Shown here piece after piece: positions 15,702-25,091 of a DNA stretch of 64,000 bases. Each line of letters starts with the position of its first letter. Position 1 is the stretch's first letter. The DNA lies in assembly GCA_023416955.1 (NCBI GenBank), contig JAEZGM010000027.1:1-64000 (forward strand), given 5' to 3'. The position numbers and the translations under genes were made by a program. Under the pieces are notes generated by a model, which saw only the letters and a program-made list of their open reading frames with translations, was not told the origin of the DNA and made no database searches. The stretch is from Bacillota bacterium (GTDB lineage Bacteria; Bacillota; Clostridia; Oscillospirales; Acutalibacteraceae).

Positions 15702-17074
15702 GACGTAAGAATGTTCGATTAAGAACCTTTTTTATTCAATATTTGCTTGTACTTTTTGTCAGCTTTGTAGTTATCGTTTCTGTTGGTATAGGTTTGTTTT
15801 CTATTTCTCTGAAAACCGGCTTTGTGCTGTCGATCAGTGACGTAGAAGCACAAATAGAAAATCAGAAGGCAATGATTTCATCGGCAAAAACCGTATCTGC
15901 CGGAATGATCCCCAAAACCTGCAAATATGCCGTTGTAAGCTCCAGTGGAGTATTCCTATCCGGAAGTATGAACAAGACTGAAACAGATATGGCATGGAGA
16001 ACGATTCAAAGCGGAAGAAGGACGTCCGGAGTATCCCTTATTACAGGTTTGAATGCAAAGTGTTATTTCCCGATAGAAAGGCAAAATGAGATCTGTATTG
16101 TGGAATATTCAGCCTTGTCCCAGTTCTCCGCTGACTTTTTGCGGGAACATTTGCCCGCACCGGAAATCCTTCTTTTCTGGGTAATTCTTGTGGCATTCCT
16201 GATAGAGATTTTCCTACTTTCAAAATTATATGGCAGAAAGATCAGCCTGAAACTGTTGCCCCTGCAAAATGCAACAGAAAAGATTCAGAATAAAGACCTT
16301 GAGTTTGAAATTCAATATAGCGGCATAAAAGAAATAGACGCTGCCCTGAGGTCTCTCGACAGTATGAAAACCGAATTACAGCAGTCGCTTGAAAAGCAAT
16401 GGAAAAGTGAGCAAACGCGGAAAATACAGATTTCTGCATTGGCACATGATATAAAAACACCACTTACCGTTGTCCGTGGCAATGCAGAAATGCTGAATGA
16501 TACAGAGCAAACAGAAGAACAAAAAGAGTGTACCAGCTATATTCTGAAGAACGCAGATCAAATGGAGCAATATGTCCAGATGCTTATTGATCTGTCCAAA
16601 GCGGAAGTCGGCTATTCGCTTCAGTTGGAAAATGTAAATATGAGAGCATTTTTGGATGATATATACAGTCAAATAAATGCTCTTGCCTCAATAAAGCAGT
16701 TAAAAACTGAATTTGACGAAAAAGATTTGCCAGATATTATCCATCTGGACATTTCATTGATGCAAAGAGCGATTATAAATATCGTATCTAATGCGGTAGA
16801 TTATTCTCCAGAGCACGGAGTGATTTGTTTTTCCACATCGAAAAACAAAGATAAAATTCGATTCACCATTACTGATAGCGGAAAAGGATTTTCTTCGGAA
16901 AATTTGAAAAATGCAACGAAGCAATTCTATCAAGGCGATTCCAGCCGCAGTTCAAAGTTACATTACGGAATGGGGCTGTTTATTGCCGCTTCTATTGTAA
17001 AACAGCATGGAGGGACTCTTTTAATAGCGAATTCTCCCGTCAGGGGTGGTGGAATGGTAACGATTGAAGTTTAA
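15692..17074 (+). CDS. NisK/SpaK-type sensor histidine kinase (LanK)
   Basis: A 460-residue kinase. Transmembrane helices lie near residues 11-38 and 156-178, with an extracytoplasmic sensor between them. A HAMP-like linker, the H-box ALAHDIKTPLTVVRGNAEML, the N-box IVSNAVDYSPEHG, G1 ITDSGKGFSS and G2 YGMGLFIAASIVKQHGG follow. The two-helix topology with about 115 outside residues resembles lantibiotic-sensing kinases. It is the last gene of the immunity cluster and is followed by a strong hairpin. Confidence 0.88.
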   Translation: MGLRRKNVRLRTFFIQYLLVLFVSFVVIVSVGIGLFSISLKTGFVLSISDVEAQIENQKAMISSAKTVSAGMIPKTCKYAVVSSSGVFLSGSMNKTETDMAWRTIQSGRRTSGVSLITGLNAKCYFPIERQNEICIVEYSALSQFSADFLREHLPAPEILLFWVILVAFLIEIFLLSKLYGRKISLKLLPLQNATEKIQNKDLEFEIQYSGIKEIDAALRSLDSMKTELQQSLEKQWKSEQTRKIQISALAHDIKTPLTVVRGNAEMLNDTEQTEEQKECTSYILKNADQMEQYVQMLIDLSKAEVGYSLQLENVNMRAFLDDIYSQINALASIKQLKTEFDEKDLPDIIHLDISLMQRAIINIVSNAVDYSPEHGVICFSTSKNKDKIRFTITDSGKGFSSENLKNATKQFYQGDSSRSSKLHYGMGLFIAASIVKQHGGTLLIANSPVRGGGMVTIEV

Positions 17075-17123
17075 GCATTAAGATAATCATTTATCGTATA
17101 AATCAAAAAAATAATAAAGTGAA

Positions 17124-17180
17124 CGACGGTTGATGTTTTGGAACACTCTTTTTGGAATGTCCAAATATCAGCCGTCGCTT
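17124..17180 (+). terminator. Terminator of the lantibiotic immunity / sensing operon
   Basis: An imperfect stem of about 24 bp: CGACGGTTGATGTTTTGGA pairs with TCCAAATATCAGCCGTCG, about 50 bp after the LanK stop, followed by CTTTCT. Confidence 0.6.
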
Positions 17181-17851
17181 TCTATGCCCAAAGCCTTTAT
17201 TCATGCGGGTTTTAGTATGTATTTAGTTGTGGAAATTAGATACCCATCTACTATCAAAACCATAAATCCTGAGAGACTAAATAATAGAATAGCTTACTTC
17301 TAAACACTTGCGTCTAAATTCTTTCCTAATCTTGTTTGCTATAAAATAAGCGTTCATAGGCATTTGAAGAAGAACTATAGTCCAGCGTAGCATTAGACGT
17401 TCTATTTATAAAATTCTATCAGAAAGTGTTTTCTGCATATAGCAACAAATAATTTTATATTTCATATAAATATATGCATTTCCGATAGCAGGATATTGTT
17501 TTATTTGTATTTTGGACATATAATATAAGTATACAATATTTTCCTCTGAGTGATTGTGAACTATGACTAACCATAGCACAAAAATGGCTATAGTTTTCTT
17601 CCGGCTTTAAGGTACATTTAGGTATTCACTAAGCTTTGAAAAAACACGATGGCGTCTGGTCTGGATATTCCCTTGAGTCAATAAAGCCTGCAATCTAGTT
17701 CAAATGTAATTGTAGCAAGTTGTCGTAAGACAACCGGTTATCCACACAAGCTTTAATCATTGCTATAACACACAGCATAGTCTGTTGTGTGTTATAGCAA
17801 TGGGAAACAAAAACCTGAAATGCAGAAGCAAATCAAGAGGAGGTTAAACCA
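17181..17851. other. AT-rich non-coding interval before the SIR2-HerA module, with a 17-bp inverted repeat
   Basis: About 670 bp with no plausible gene on either strand. At 17758-17802 there is a perfect 17-bp inverted repeat (CATTGCTATAACACACA ... TGTGTGTTATAGCAATG) with an 11-bp spacer, ending 50 bp before the SIR2 gene start. It has no T run in the + direction, so it may be an operator or RNA structure rather than a terminator. The rest shows nothing that I recognise. Confidence 0.5.
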
Positions 17852-19318
17852 ATGGCTGAGAATATCCTAAAAATACGCGACGATGAATGCATAGTGCTTA
17901 ACAGATCGATCGATGGATTCGAAATAACAGAGGGAAAGGCGCTTTCTTGGTTCGCTTCAGGTAAGTCGCCAAGTAAAATTGATCTTTCCTCTCTGAGATG
18001 TGGCATTGAGCCGTGGTTAACATCACTCTTTCAGTCAGAGCATCTATCGCTTCTCGTTGGAACGGGACTCTCGTATTCATTGAGCAATTTAGCAACCACA
18101 AGTGATATGGATACTAAAGCGACCGATACAATTATAGAAACAAGCGAGCCAACAACAACTAATTGTAAAAAAACACCAATGGATATACCCGCGCTAACTT
18201 CTGATAAATATAGGGAAATTATTCTGTCTTCGGTGAAGGACATTGCTGAAAAGGGATGTCGTGGCAATGCGAATATTGAGGATACCATCAGGATAATAAA
18301 TGAGTTGCTACGTGGCCTTGAAATCCTCGGACATGGCAAACTTGAAGGTGAGCCAACACCAGAATTCCTAGCATTCACTGAGTTGAAGGACAACCTTAAG
18401 CAGATAATTTCAGACTTTACCTCAGGAATAAGCTACATTGAAAAAAGCATCGCAAATGCTGAGCTATTGAAGCGCGAAGAAGCTTTTGGATATCTTGTGA
18501 ATTTTCTCATGAGTTTTGCCAGTCGTTCGGGAACCCGTGAGCGGCTTAATATATTTACCACCAACTACGATCGGATTATAGAAGCTGGGGCAGAATTGGC
18601 AGGATTACATTTACTTGATAGATTCACTGGGACGCTCGCGCCAATTTTTCGTTCATCAAGGCTTGATATCGATATGCACTATAATCCACCTGGTATTAGA
18701 GGCGAGCCTCGATATCTTGAAGGTGTGGCCAGATTCACAAAATTACACGGCTCAATTGACTGGATAGATACGGGTACAGACATTCGACGTATTGGTCTTC
18801 CTTTCGGATCTTCTGACATAGAGAGTTTCCTAAATGCTCCAGGCCTAAACGATGTTGATAGCCGTAAGGTGATGATTTATCCTAATTCTGCAAAAGATCG
18901 CGAAACCGCTGAATATCCGTATGTTGAGTTGTTCCGAGACTTTGCAGCTGCTCTGTGCCGCCCCAATAGTACTCTCGTTACTTTTGGATACGGCTTTGGC
19001 GATGAGCATATTAATCGAGTTATCAAAGATATGCTTACAATCCCATCGACGCATCTGGTTATAATATCTTTTAATGACATGGGCGGTCGCATTATAAAGA
19101 AGTATAAAGAGATAGGCAGACACTCTCAAATCACATTGATTATAGGGGAAGATTTAGCTGGGTTAAAAACGTTGGTTGATTATTTCTTGCCAAAACCGTC
19201 TATTGACAAGGCTTCAATCAGAATGAGTGAACTGCTTAAGCAACGCTATTCTCCTATTCCAAAAGGAGAATCTCAAACTGAGTGTTTTTCGGCAACAACG
19301 GGAGGCATTGAGATATGA
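17852..19318 (+). CDS. SIR2-domain NADase-like defence protein (SIR2 of a SIR2-HerA system)
   Basis: A 488-residue protein with a SIR2_2-type fold. The nucleotide loop is LLVGTGLSYSLS (about residues 67-78). The NAD-site motif is FTTNYDRIIE, the catalytic histidine is in KLHGSIDWI, and a late strand reads STLVTFGYGFGDEHINRVI. Known SIR2 proteins paired with HerA deplete NAD+ during phage infection. The region between residues 80 and 115 is a Thr/Ser-rich insertion. The start follows AGGAGGT. Its stop overlaps the HerA start (ATGA), indicating translational coupling. Confidence 0.85.
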   Translation: MAENILKIRDDECIVLNRSIDGFEITEGKALSWFASGKSPSKIDLSSLRCGIEPWLTSLFQSEHLSLLVGTGLSYSLSNLATTSDMDTKATDTIIETSEPTTTNCKKTPMDIPALTSDKYREIILSSVKDIAEKGCRGNANIEDTIRIINELLRGLEILGHGKLEGEPTPEFLAFTELKDNLKQIISDFTSGISYIEKSIANAELLKREEAFGYLVNFLMSFASRSGTRERLNIFTTNYDRIIEAGAELAGLHLLDRFTGTLAPIFRSSRLDIDMHYNPPGIRGEPRYLEGVARFTKLHGSIDWIDTGTDIRRIGLPFGSSDIESFLNAPGLNDVDSRKVMIYPNSAKDRETAEYPYVELFRDFAAALCRPNSTLVTFGYGFGDEHINRVIKDMLTIPSTHLVIISFNDMGGRIIKKYKEIGRHSQITLIIGEDLAGLKTLVDYFLPKPSIDKASIRMSELLKQRYSPIPKGESQTECFSATTGGIEI

Positions 19319-21567
19319 TGACGCCTCTTGCCATAGTAGACGCGCAACGCATAGGAAGTGTAGACTTCGTTTCCCCAGACGAAATTAAAGTTCTTCTAGA
19401 TATTGAATCACCGAACGATGTTGCCCTGAATGCTGGTGTACCGAGACCATTTCCACGCATCAACAGCTATGTCCTTATTCCAAGTGATAGTGGGCTTCTT
19501 GTTGCGCAGATAGAATGGATTACTATTGAGCGGTCACAATATCCAAAGCGTAAAGGGCTACAGGATTTTGGTTTAATTGACTTGCCCTTTCCATTGAGGA
19601 AGATGAGCCTTAATCCCCTTGGTGTTCTTTGTGAAAATGTCGGGGTGACAGCGAAACCTCCGTACTCGTTTTCACGTGGAGTAGAGGTGTTTCCAACCGT
19701 TGGTGATCCGGTTCTATTGCCATCACAGATTGAACTAAAGTCCATCGTTGAGTCTGGCGATAATCGCAGGGTGAAAATCGGTGTTAGTCCACTTGCAGGT
19801 AACGCCGAAGTGTGTGTTGATCCTGACAGACTATTTGGTCGTCATTTAGCTATATTGGGAAACACAGGAAGCGGAAAATCCTGTTCAGTTGCCGGGGTTA
19901 TTCGGTGGTCTATAGAGGCGGCAAAACGAGAAATCGCTTGTCCCAAATGTGGTCAAACGAGAAAAATAAATTCTCGATTTATCATCTTAGACCCAAATGG
20001 AGAATATTCCCAAGCGTTTAAAGATATGGATAACGTGCGGGTATTTGCTGTTGAGGCTGACCCCAAAAATAAAGTAGAGCAATTGCAAGTGCCACTTTGG
20101 TTATGGAATAGCTCGGAGTGGTGTGCATTTACACAAGCAAGTAGCCGCACGCAACGACCTGTTTTGATTCAAGCACTGAGAACAGTTCGTGATGGAACAT
20201 TGAATGTTACCTTAACACCAAGTGCCGATATGCGAAGATATTTACGGACTTTGGTTGATATTATCAGAATTGAATTGAGCAATGGGGAACCGTGGGCAGC
20301 AGGACAGAAAAATTACGGGAAACGAAAAGGGTTTTACGATGGACTTGTTGCCTGGAGAAATGACACAGTTGAGGACGTTTCTTTCTCTCAACCGGAGAAA
20401 AAAGCATTAAGCGACCTCAACTTAAAACTTGATTCGATGATTGCAGCGCATACCCAACAATACGCTTCTTATTTGTTTGGCCAAGCCACTATCACTGAAC
20501 TGTTGGATCTTACCTCAAAGGCACATTCAGCTTTTGGTGGCTCTGATAGAGATGTACTTCCGATTGATGCGGATATTCCACGACCATTTACAGGAGATTT
20601 GTTTCTTAGAAGTATTCAAGCCAATGCAGAACTATTGAACTCGACAGAATATGTTGAAACAATGCTCACTCGAATACGCACCTTACTATCTGATTCTCGA
20701 ATGAAGGTGATTACTAATTGTGCGCCTGACTTAACACTTCAAAAGTGGCTTGAAACATATATTTGTCCAACCAATTCAGCAGATGGTTCAATAACGGTTA
20801 TTGATTTATCATTGGTGCCAGCTGAGGTAATACATATAGTTACGGCAGTTATTGCTCGAATGACTTTGGAAGTCCTGCAAAGATACAGGCATTCGAACAG
20901 CGGAAAGACATTGCCCACTACACTTGTTATGGAAGAAGCCCATACTTTTATCCGCAAATACGCCAGCGATGCAGAAGGAACAGCCACATATTCGATGTGT
21001 ACGCAGGTGTTTGAAAAAATTGCCCGTGAGGGTCGCAAATTCGGGCTTGGTCTTGTCTTATCTTCACAACGTCCAAGCGAGTTATCACAAACCGTCCTCT
21101 CTCAATGCAATTCTTTTCTTCTTCATCGAATAAGCAACGACCGCGATCAAGAACTCGTGAACAAGTTGGTACCGGACAATTTACGCGGTCTACTACGTGA
21201 ATTACCCTCTTTGCCATCTCAAAAAGCCATCCTATTAGGGTGGGCTTCCGAATTACCTGTCTTGATTCAAATGAACTACCTTGAAGAGGCCCATAGACCT
21301 AAATCAGATGATCCGGAATACTGGAAAATTTGGACTGACAACGAGGAAAACGCTCGAACTGTTGATTGGAGTACTATTGCAGATAGTTGGCAGGAAAAAG
21401 AGCCGGGTAGTGATGTAGACCAAGGACTTGATGAAGAAGCCACAGAACAGCAAGAGAATGATAATTCGGACTATGGCGATTATATTTGCCACGTACAAAA
21501 AGACCAACAGGCGATGAGCAATATAAACACTGGTTCAGAAATTGATGATGAAGAGCTACCATTTTAG
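19315..21567 (+). CDS. HerA-type hexameric ATPase (partner of SIR2)
   Basis: A 750-residue P-loop ATPase. After an N-terminal HerA beta-barrel region, Walker A is LGNTGSGKSCS (about residues 180-189). Walker B is TTLVMEEAHTFI (about 535-545, Glu-Glu instead of Asp-Glu). The HerA arginine/sensor region reads KIAREGRKFGLGLVLSSQRP followed by SQCNSFLLHRISNDRDQELV. A single CPKC motif sits shortly after Walker A. In SIR2-HerA systems the ATPase hexamer scaffolds and activates the SIR2 subunits. The acidic tail (residues about 690-750) is low complexity. The gene overlaps SIR2 by 4 bp. Confidence 0.87.
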   Translation: MMTPLAIVDAQRIGSVDFVSPDEIKVLLDIESPNDVALNAGVPRPFPRINSYVLIPSDSGLLVAQIEWITIERSQYPKRKGLQDFGLIDLPFPLRKMSLNPLGVLCENVGVTAKPPYSFSRGVEVFPTVGDPVLLPSQIELKSIVESGDNRRVKIGVSPLAGNAEVCVDPDRLFGRHLAILGNTGSGKSCSVAGVIRWSIEAAKREIACPKCGQTRKINSRFIILDPNGEYSQAFKDMDNVRVFAVEADPKNKVEQLQVPLWLWNSSEWCAFTQASSRTQRPVLIQALRTVRDGTLNVTLTPSADMRRYLRTLVDIIRIELSNGEPWAAGQKNYGKRKGFYDGLVAWRNDTVEDVSFSQPEKKALSDLNLKLDSMIAAHTQQYASYLFGQATITELLDLTSKAHSAFGGSDRDVLPIDADIPRPFTGDLFLRSIQANAELLNSTEYVETMLTRIRTLLSDSRMKVITNCAPDLTLQKWLETYICPTNSADGSITVIDLSLVPAEVIHIVTAVIARMTLEVLQRYRHSNSGKTLPTTLVMEEAHTFIRKYASDAEGTATYSMCTQVFEKIAREGRKFGLGLVLSSQRPSELSQTVLSQCNSFLLHRISNDRDQELVNKLVPDNLRGLLRELPSLPSQKAILLGWASELPVLIQMNYLEEAHRPKSDDPEYWKIWTDNEENARTVDWSTIADSWQEKEPGSDVDQGLDEEATEQQENDNSDYGDYICHVQKDQQAMSNINTGSEIDDEELPF

Positions 21568-21728
21568 GCAGAAGATAATGTGAGGTAAAACTAACTATAG
21601 GTACCGCTGTCAAACAGAGTTTAGAGTGCAGATTCGCGTAAGAGGCTGTAAATTTCCAGTATATTTATGATCGACGAGTTTATCATTGCAATGCTGGAAA
21701 TTCATGAAACGATAGAAAGGATGTTTTG

Positions 21729-22442
21729 ATGAACATAATAGAACAATATGCTGAGCAATGGAATTGCAGCGCACAATTCTTTTATGACAAGAAATACTAT
21801 CAGTGGATGTGCGAAAAGTTAATAGGCTTTAAAACTGTTATGGAAATCGGATGTGGCACAGGTTATAGCACCCTTGCTCTTCTTAATAGTGGGCATAAAG
21901 TAATTGCAATCGATAAAAATCATGAATGTATCATGGCGGCGAAAAAGTTAATTGCTGATAATGGGCATAAAAAGGATGATATAATATTCCTTGAAGGAGA
22001 TGTTGCAGATCTGCAGTTTAGGGAACAAACGTTGTCAAAATACGCTTGTGATATAGTAATATGTTGGAATATAGGCACCTATTGGGACAAGCAAATGATT
22101 CAGTTCTATGTGCCATACATGTTAGAATATGGACTGAATACAAGCCAAATAAAGCAAAATCCAGAGTCCTCTTATGCAGAGTTAATTATATGGGATGCAT
22201 GCAGAATTTCTAAAGTCAAGGGTGTGCCTATACATATCATCGACCGAGGCGAAGAGATAATCAGCGAGGATACAGACTCTTTTTACTATATACTGAAAAA
22301 TGAATTCCATTTTTCTGAAATCGTCTATGATAATCTTAGGGCTAAATCATTATCCAATGGTGGAAGAATACTATCTACGAGAGGAAAAGCTAATTTTGAA
22401 GGGTTAATTGACATTACATTTTTATCTGTTTCAATGAAATAA
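21729..22442 (+). CDS. Class I SAM-dependent methyltransferase
   Basis: A 237-residue protein. Motif I is VMEIGCGTGYSTLALLNSGH (about residues 37-56), motif II acidic end is VIAIDKNHE, and the motif III-like region is FLEGDVADL. No DNA-methyltransferase signature (NPPY/DPPY) is seen, so a small-molecule, protein or RNA substrate is more likely. The ATG at 21729 follows GAAAGGATG. It lies about 160 bp after HerA on the same strand and may belong to the same defence island; the link is positional only. Confidence 0.75.
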   Translation: MNIIEQYAEQWNCSAQFFYDKKYYQWMCEKLIGFKTVMEIGCGTGYSTLALLNSGHKVIAIDKNHECIMAAKKLIADNGHKKDDIIFLEGDVADLQFREQTLSKYACDIVICWNIGTYWDKQMIQFYVPYMLEYGLNTSQIKQNPESSYAELIIWDACRISKVKGVPIHIIDRGEEIISEDTDSFYYILKNEFHFSEIVYDNLRAKSLSNGGRILSTRGKANFEGLIDITFLSVSMK

Positions 22443-22583
22443 AAAGCATTTAAAGCATATGAAGTGTTAAAAACTGATGTTAAAATTTTGATGCAGCTTG
22501 CACCATGTGGATACAAACTTCTGGGAGGTTCAATCGACCTACCTAACAAAATGAGCAACTTAAATGATTGCAAAAGGTGAGTT

Positions 22584-23513
22584 ATGGACGAAAATAGACT
22601 AAAGGAAATAAAAGAACGCGTTGCTTTCTTTGAGCAAAGAAAAAAAGCTGCAGAAATGATAATGGATGAGAGTTCAAATAATGGATGGTTTTTTGCAATT
22701 TGCGGACTGCCAGAAGGTTTGGAAAATATTAATGACGACTTAGTAAAATTTCGCGTGGTAAAAAGTCCACCACTATTAACTGAACTTGCATCTGCATTAG
22801 AGAATAAAAATGTTCTTGAACGAGTCGCGTTTTATTCAAATTCTGCAAATTACGAATTGCAAATAATTACTGAAGAAGAGAAACCTCAATTAGCCACAAG
22901 TATTGCATACAACATTATCGCTATGATTAGAATTAAAAGTGGCGTTGAATTTTTAGTACCAATAGCATCTAATTATTCATGGTCTATTATTCCAGGAGTC
23001 CCCGATAGTAGTGTGAAGATAATCATGCTGGAGGATTATCCGAAAGCCAAAATATTTAGTAAAGACAAAACCATATCACAAGATGATATGAAATGGGTTA
23101 TAGATCATTATTATGATCTCATCATGTTTTCGTCTGATAATCCTCAGCTAAGTATTGCAATTGATTCATTATCTACTTTCAATCAACAAGAAAGCCCTCG
23201 TATGTGTATTGCAACCTTATGGTCAGGAATTGAAGCAATATTCGGTATACAGTCTGAATTAAGATTTAGGCTAGCTGCAGAAATTGCCGCTTATCTTGAA
23301 CCGCGTGGAGTTGAGCGAGTATCATTGCATAAAAGAGTTAAGCAACTATACGATTTTAGGTCAAAAGCGGTTCATGGTTCTAAAATTGTTGATTCCTCAA
23401 TAGCAGATCATATTGCAGAAGTGCAAACCCTATTAAGACGAATATTAGTTAAATGCATAGATGAGCAGCATATTCCAACAAAAATAGAATTTGAAGAACG
23501 AATACATTTATAG
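22584..23513 (+). CDS. HEPN-domain protein (Apea-like HEPN)
   Basis: A 309-residue protein. The C-terminal third carries a HEPN fold: ATLWSGIEAIFGIQSELRFR, then LAAEIAAYLEPRG, and LYDFRSKAVHGS with the RX4H ribonuclease signature (Arg-Ser-Lys-Ala-Val-His). The N-terminal 190 residues are not recognisable. HEPN proteins are often RNA-cleaving effectors in defence and toxin-antitoxin systems; here a 141-bp gap separates it from the methyltransferase. The ATG follows AAAGGTGAG. Confidence 0.7.
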   Translation: MDENRLKEIKERVAFFEQRKKAAEMIMDESSNNGWFFAICGLPEGLENINDDLVKFRVVKSPPLLTELASALENKNVLERVAFYSNSANYELQIITEEEKPQLATSIAYNIIAMIRIKSGVEFLVPIASNYSWSIIPGVPDSSVKIIMLEDYPKAKIFSKDKTISQDDMKWVIDHYYDLIMFSSDNPQLSIAIDSLSTFNQQESPRMCIATLWSGIEAIFGIQSELRFRLAAEIAAYLEPRGVERVSLHKRVKQLYDFRSKAVHGSKIVDSSIADHIAEVQTLLRRILVKCIDEQHIPTKIEFEERIHL

Positions 23514-23670
23514 ATACATAATAAAAGCTGAAAAGAAGATTTTCTCGTAAATAGTTTTTGCTTTTCAAATATATGTGAACTTCGCATTTTGTTTATGACA
23601 TTCGTCACGGGCACAATCAGATTATTTATATAATACAACAGAATGACAAGTTTGAATTTGGAGGTTAATC

Positions 23671-24024
23671 ATGAAAAAATGGTATGATGAAGAGTACGAA
23701 TGGGAAATCGAGGTAACAGGGTTTCTTCGTGGCGACCACACAGAGCACTATTGCCGAAACGGTGAAGAAATCGGAGATAAGTACACCTGCACCTATGGCT
23801 GTCCTGTAAATATAGATGGGCAGGGTATTTGCTCCAAAGTAATGCTGATTATGTTCCCAATCATGGAGGCGGTCAGAAGTGGTGGAGATTTAGAGAACAT
23901 CGGTGGAAATGGCAGATATAGCAAGGACGTTGTATGTCCAGATGGCTGTGTTATGTTTAGGCTGACGGCAAAGAAACTTGGAAATGAGAATTTTTATAAG
24001 GGGAAGTTTTTTGATCAACTTTAA
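23671..24024 (+). CDS. TIGR04076 family protein
   Basis: A 117-residue cysteine-rich protein. The conserved core is CTYGCPVNIDGQGICSKVML, then MFPIMEAVRSGGDLENIGG and VCPDGCVMFRLTAKK, matching TIGR04076, a small family of unknown function common in anaerobes. Four to five cysteines suggest metal binding. The start follows TTGGAGG. It is the last intact gene of the accessory island. Confidence 0.75.
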   Translation: MKKWYDEEYEWEIEVTGFLRGDHTEHYCRNGEEIGDKYTCTYGCPVNIDGQGICSKVMLIMFPIMEAVRSGGDLENIGGNGRYSKDVVCPDGCVMFRLTAKKLGNENFYKGKFFDQL

Positions 24025-24188
24025 TTTTTATACAGTTTATCAGTAAGATCATGAGCAAACTGGGGCCTTTCTCCCCTACCTCGAACTTCGCAGTTTATTT
24101 ATAATTAGCGATTTTCCCTGCATCTAAATTGAGCAAATGACACATGTACGGGAAAGTCTGTAAAGATTTTCCTGTATTTTTTTGCTTT

Positions 24189-24575
24189 CTACGCCGAGCG
24201 TACGAGCGCCGCAGCTTCGGCCTTTACGCTTTCCTTGGATTTCACGCCGCAGAAACTTTGAAACTCGTCAAAGGAGACGTTGAAGTTCACTTCAATGTTA
24301 TAATCACTGCCGATGCGGACGGACTTGATAAACTGCGACACGATCATTCTCTTTGCCGCAAAGGAGCTTTTGCTGCACAAGTCCACCCAGCTCAACAGCC
24401 GGCCAAACTCGCGCTTTCGGTTTTCGGAGGTTTCAAGCAAGGCTTTCAATTCCAGGTCTGCCGCATCCAAGTTGGACAGGACATCTTGGATTTGTGCTTC
24501 AGCTTCTGTGATGGTTGCTGGTTTGGCCGCTACCTTATTCTCTCTCGTATCGGTTGGATGCTGAATAACGGGAAG
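24189..24575 (-). pseudogene. C-terminal remnant of a large serine recombinase
   Basis: Reading leftwards, about 125 codons match the C-terminal region of phage- or ICE-type serine recombinases: VLSNLDAADLELKALLETSE, then RKREFGRLLSWVDLCSKSSF and AAKRMIVSQFIKSVRIGSDY, IEVNFNVSFDEFQSFCGVK. The resolvase and zinc-ribbon parts are missing: upstream the frame runs into a decayed MFS gene on the other strand. It is the 3' relic of an integrase at the right edge of the accessory region. Confidence 0.7.
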
Positions 24576-24845
24576 AGGAAGGAGGTCCTTGCTATTGGTA
24601 TCGTGGGAATGACATTGATCCCTTTAGGCTATATGGCACTCTCCGCCTTATCTTTGGTATTTATAACAAGGATGCTACACGGCGCGTCTCTGGCATGCTT
24701 CAATACCACAAGCAGTACTATTGCAAATGATATGGTTCCTATGTTTCAGAAATTGACAGATTATAGCGTGACAATGAATAGCTGTGTTTGCTTTTCGCCA
24801 TTTCGATTTTTGTATGTTTACAGATTCTCCTTATGGTGATATCTC
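24552..24845 (+). pseudogene. MFS transporter fragment
   Basis: A stretch of about 60 codons (GMTLIPLGYMALSALSLVFI, then TRMLHGASLACFNTTSSTIA and NDMVP) is the characteristic transmembrane helix 3 to 4 region of major facilitator drug-efflux pumps. The normal beginning and end are absent and the frame degenerates after NDMVP. Its 5' side abuts the recombinase remnant, consistent with an insertion and deletion event. Confidence 0.6.
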
Positions 24846-24873
24846 CACTGAATATAAGATATTTATTGCGGAA

Positions 24874-24925
24874 AGAAAAACTTCCGATCGTAGCTTTATA
24901 CTACGACTGGAAGTTTTTCTTTTTA
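24874..24925 (+). terminator. Terminator-like hairpin after the MFS remnant
   Basis: A stem AAAGAAAAACTTCC / GGAAGTTTTTCTTT with inner CGTAG / CTACG pairing, followed by T and A residues. It separates the island from the binding-protein operon that starts at 25092. Confidence 0.7.
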
Positions 24926-25091
24926 ATTTCTACTATTTGGTGTGATTCAGATGTTTTGCGGGCTTTTAAAAAAACCTAAGAGAAAGACCATAGCTTTCGT
25001 CATGATTTCGAAGTTTTAAACATTTTTTTAACTGATTTCTTATGGTACTATTAAAATACAATAAAAAATAATACACAAGGAGGAGTTTATT

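Noticed and set aside
24144..24839. A single 231-codon + strand gene
   Set aside because: Its first part is the antisense of a serine-recombinase C-terminus and its second part is an MFS fragment, so it is an accidental join of two remnants.
10990..24900. att direct repeat of the tRNA-Ala 3' end
   Set aside because: I looked for a second copy of the T-arm/acceptor sequence near the right boundary and saw none; serine recombinases also rarely use tRNA ends.
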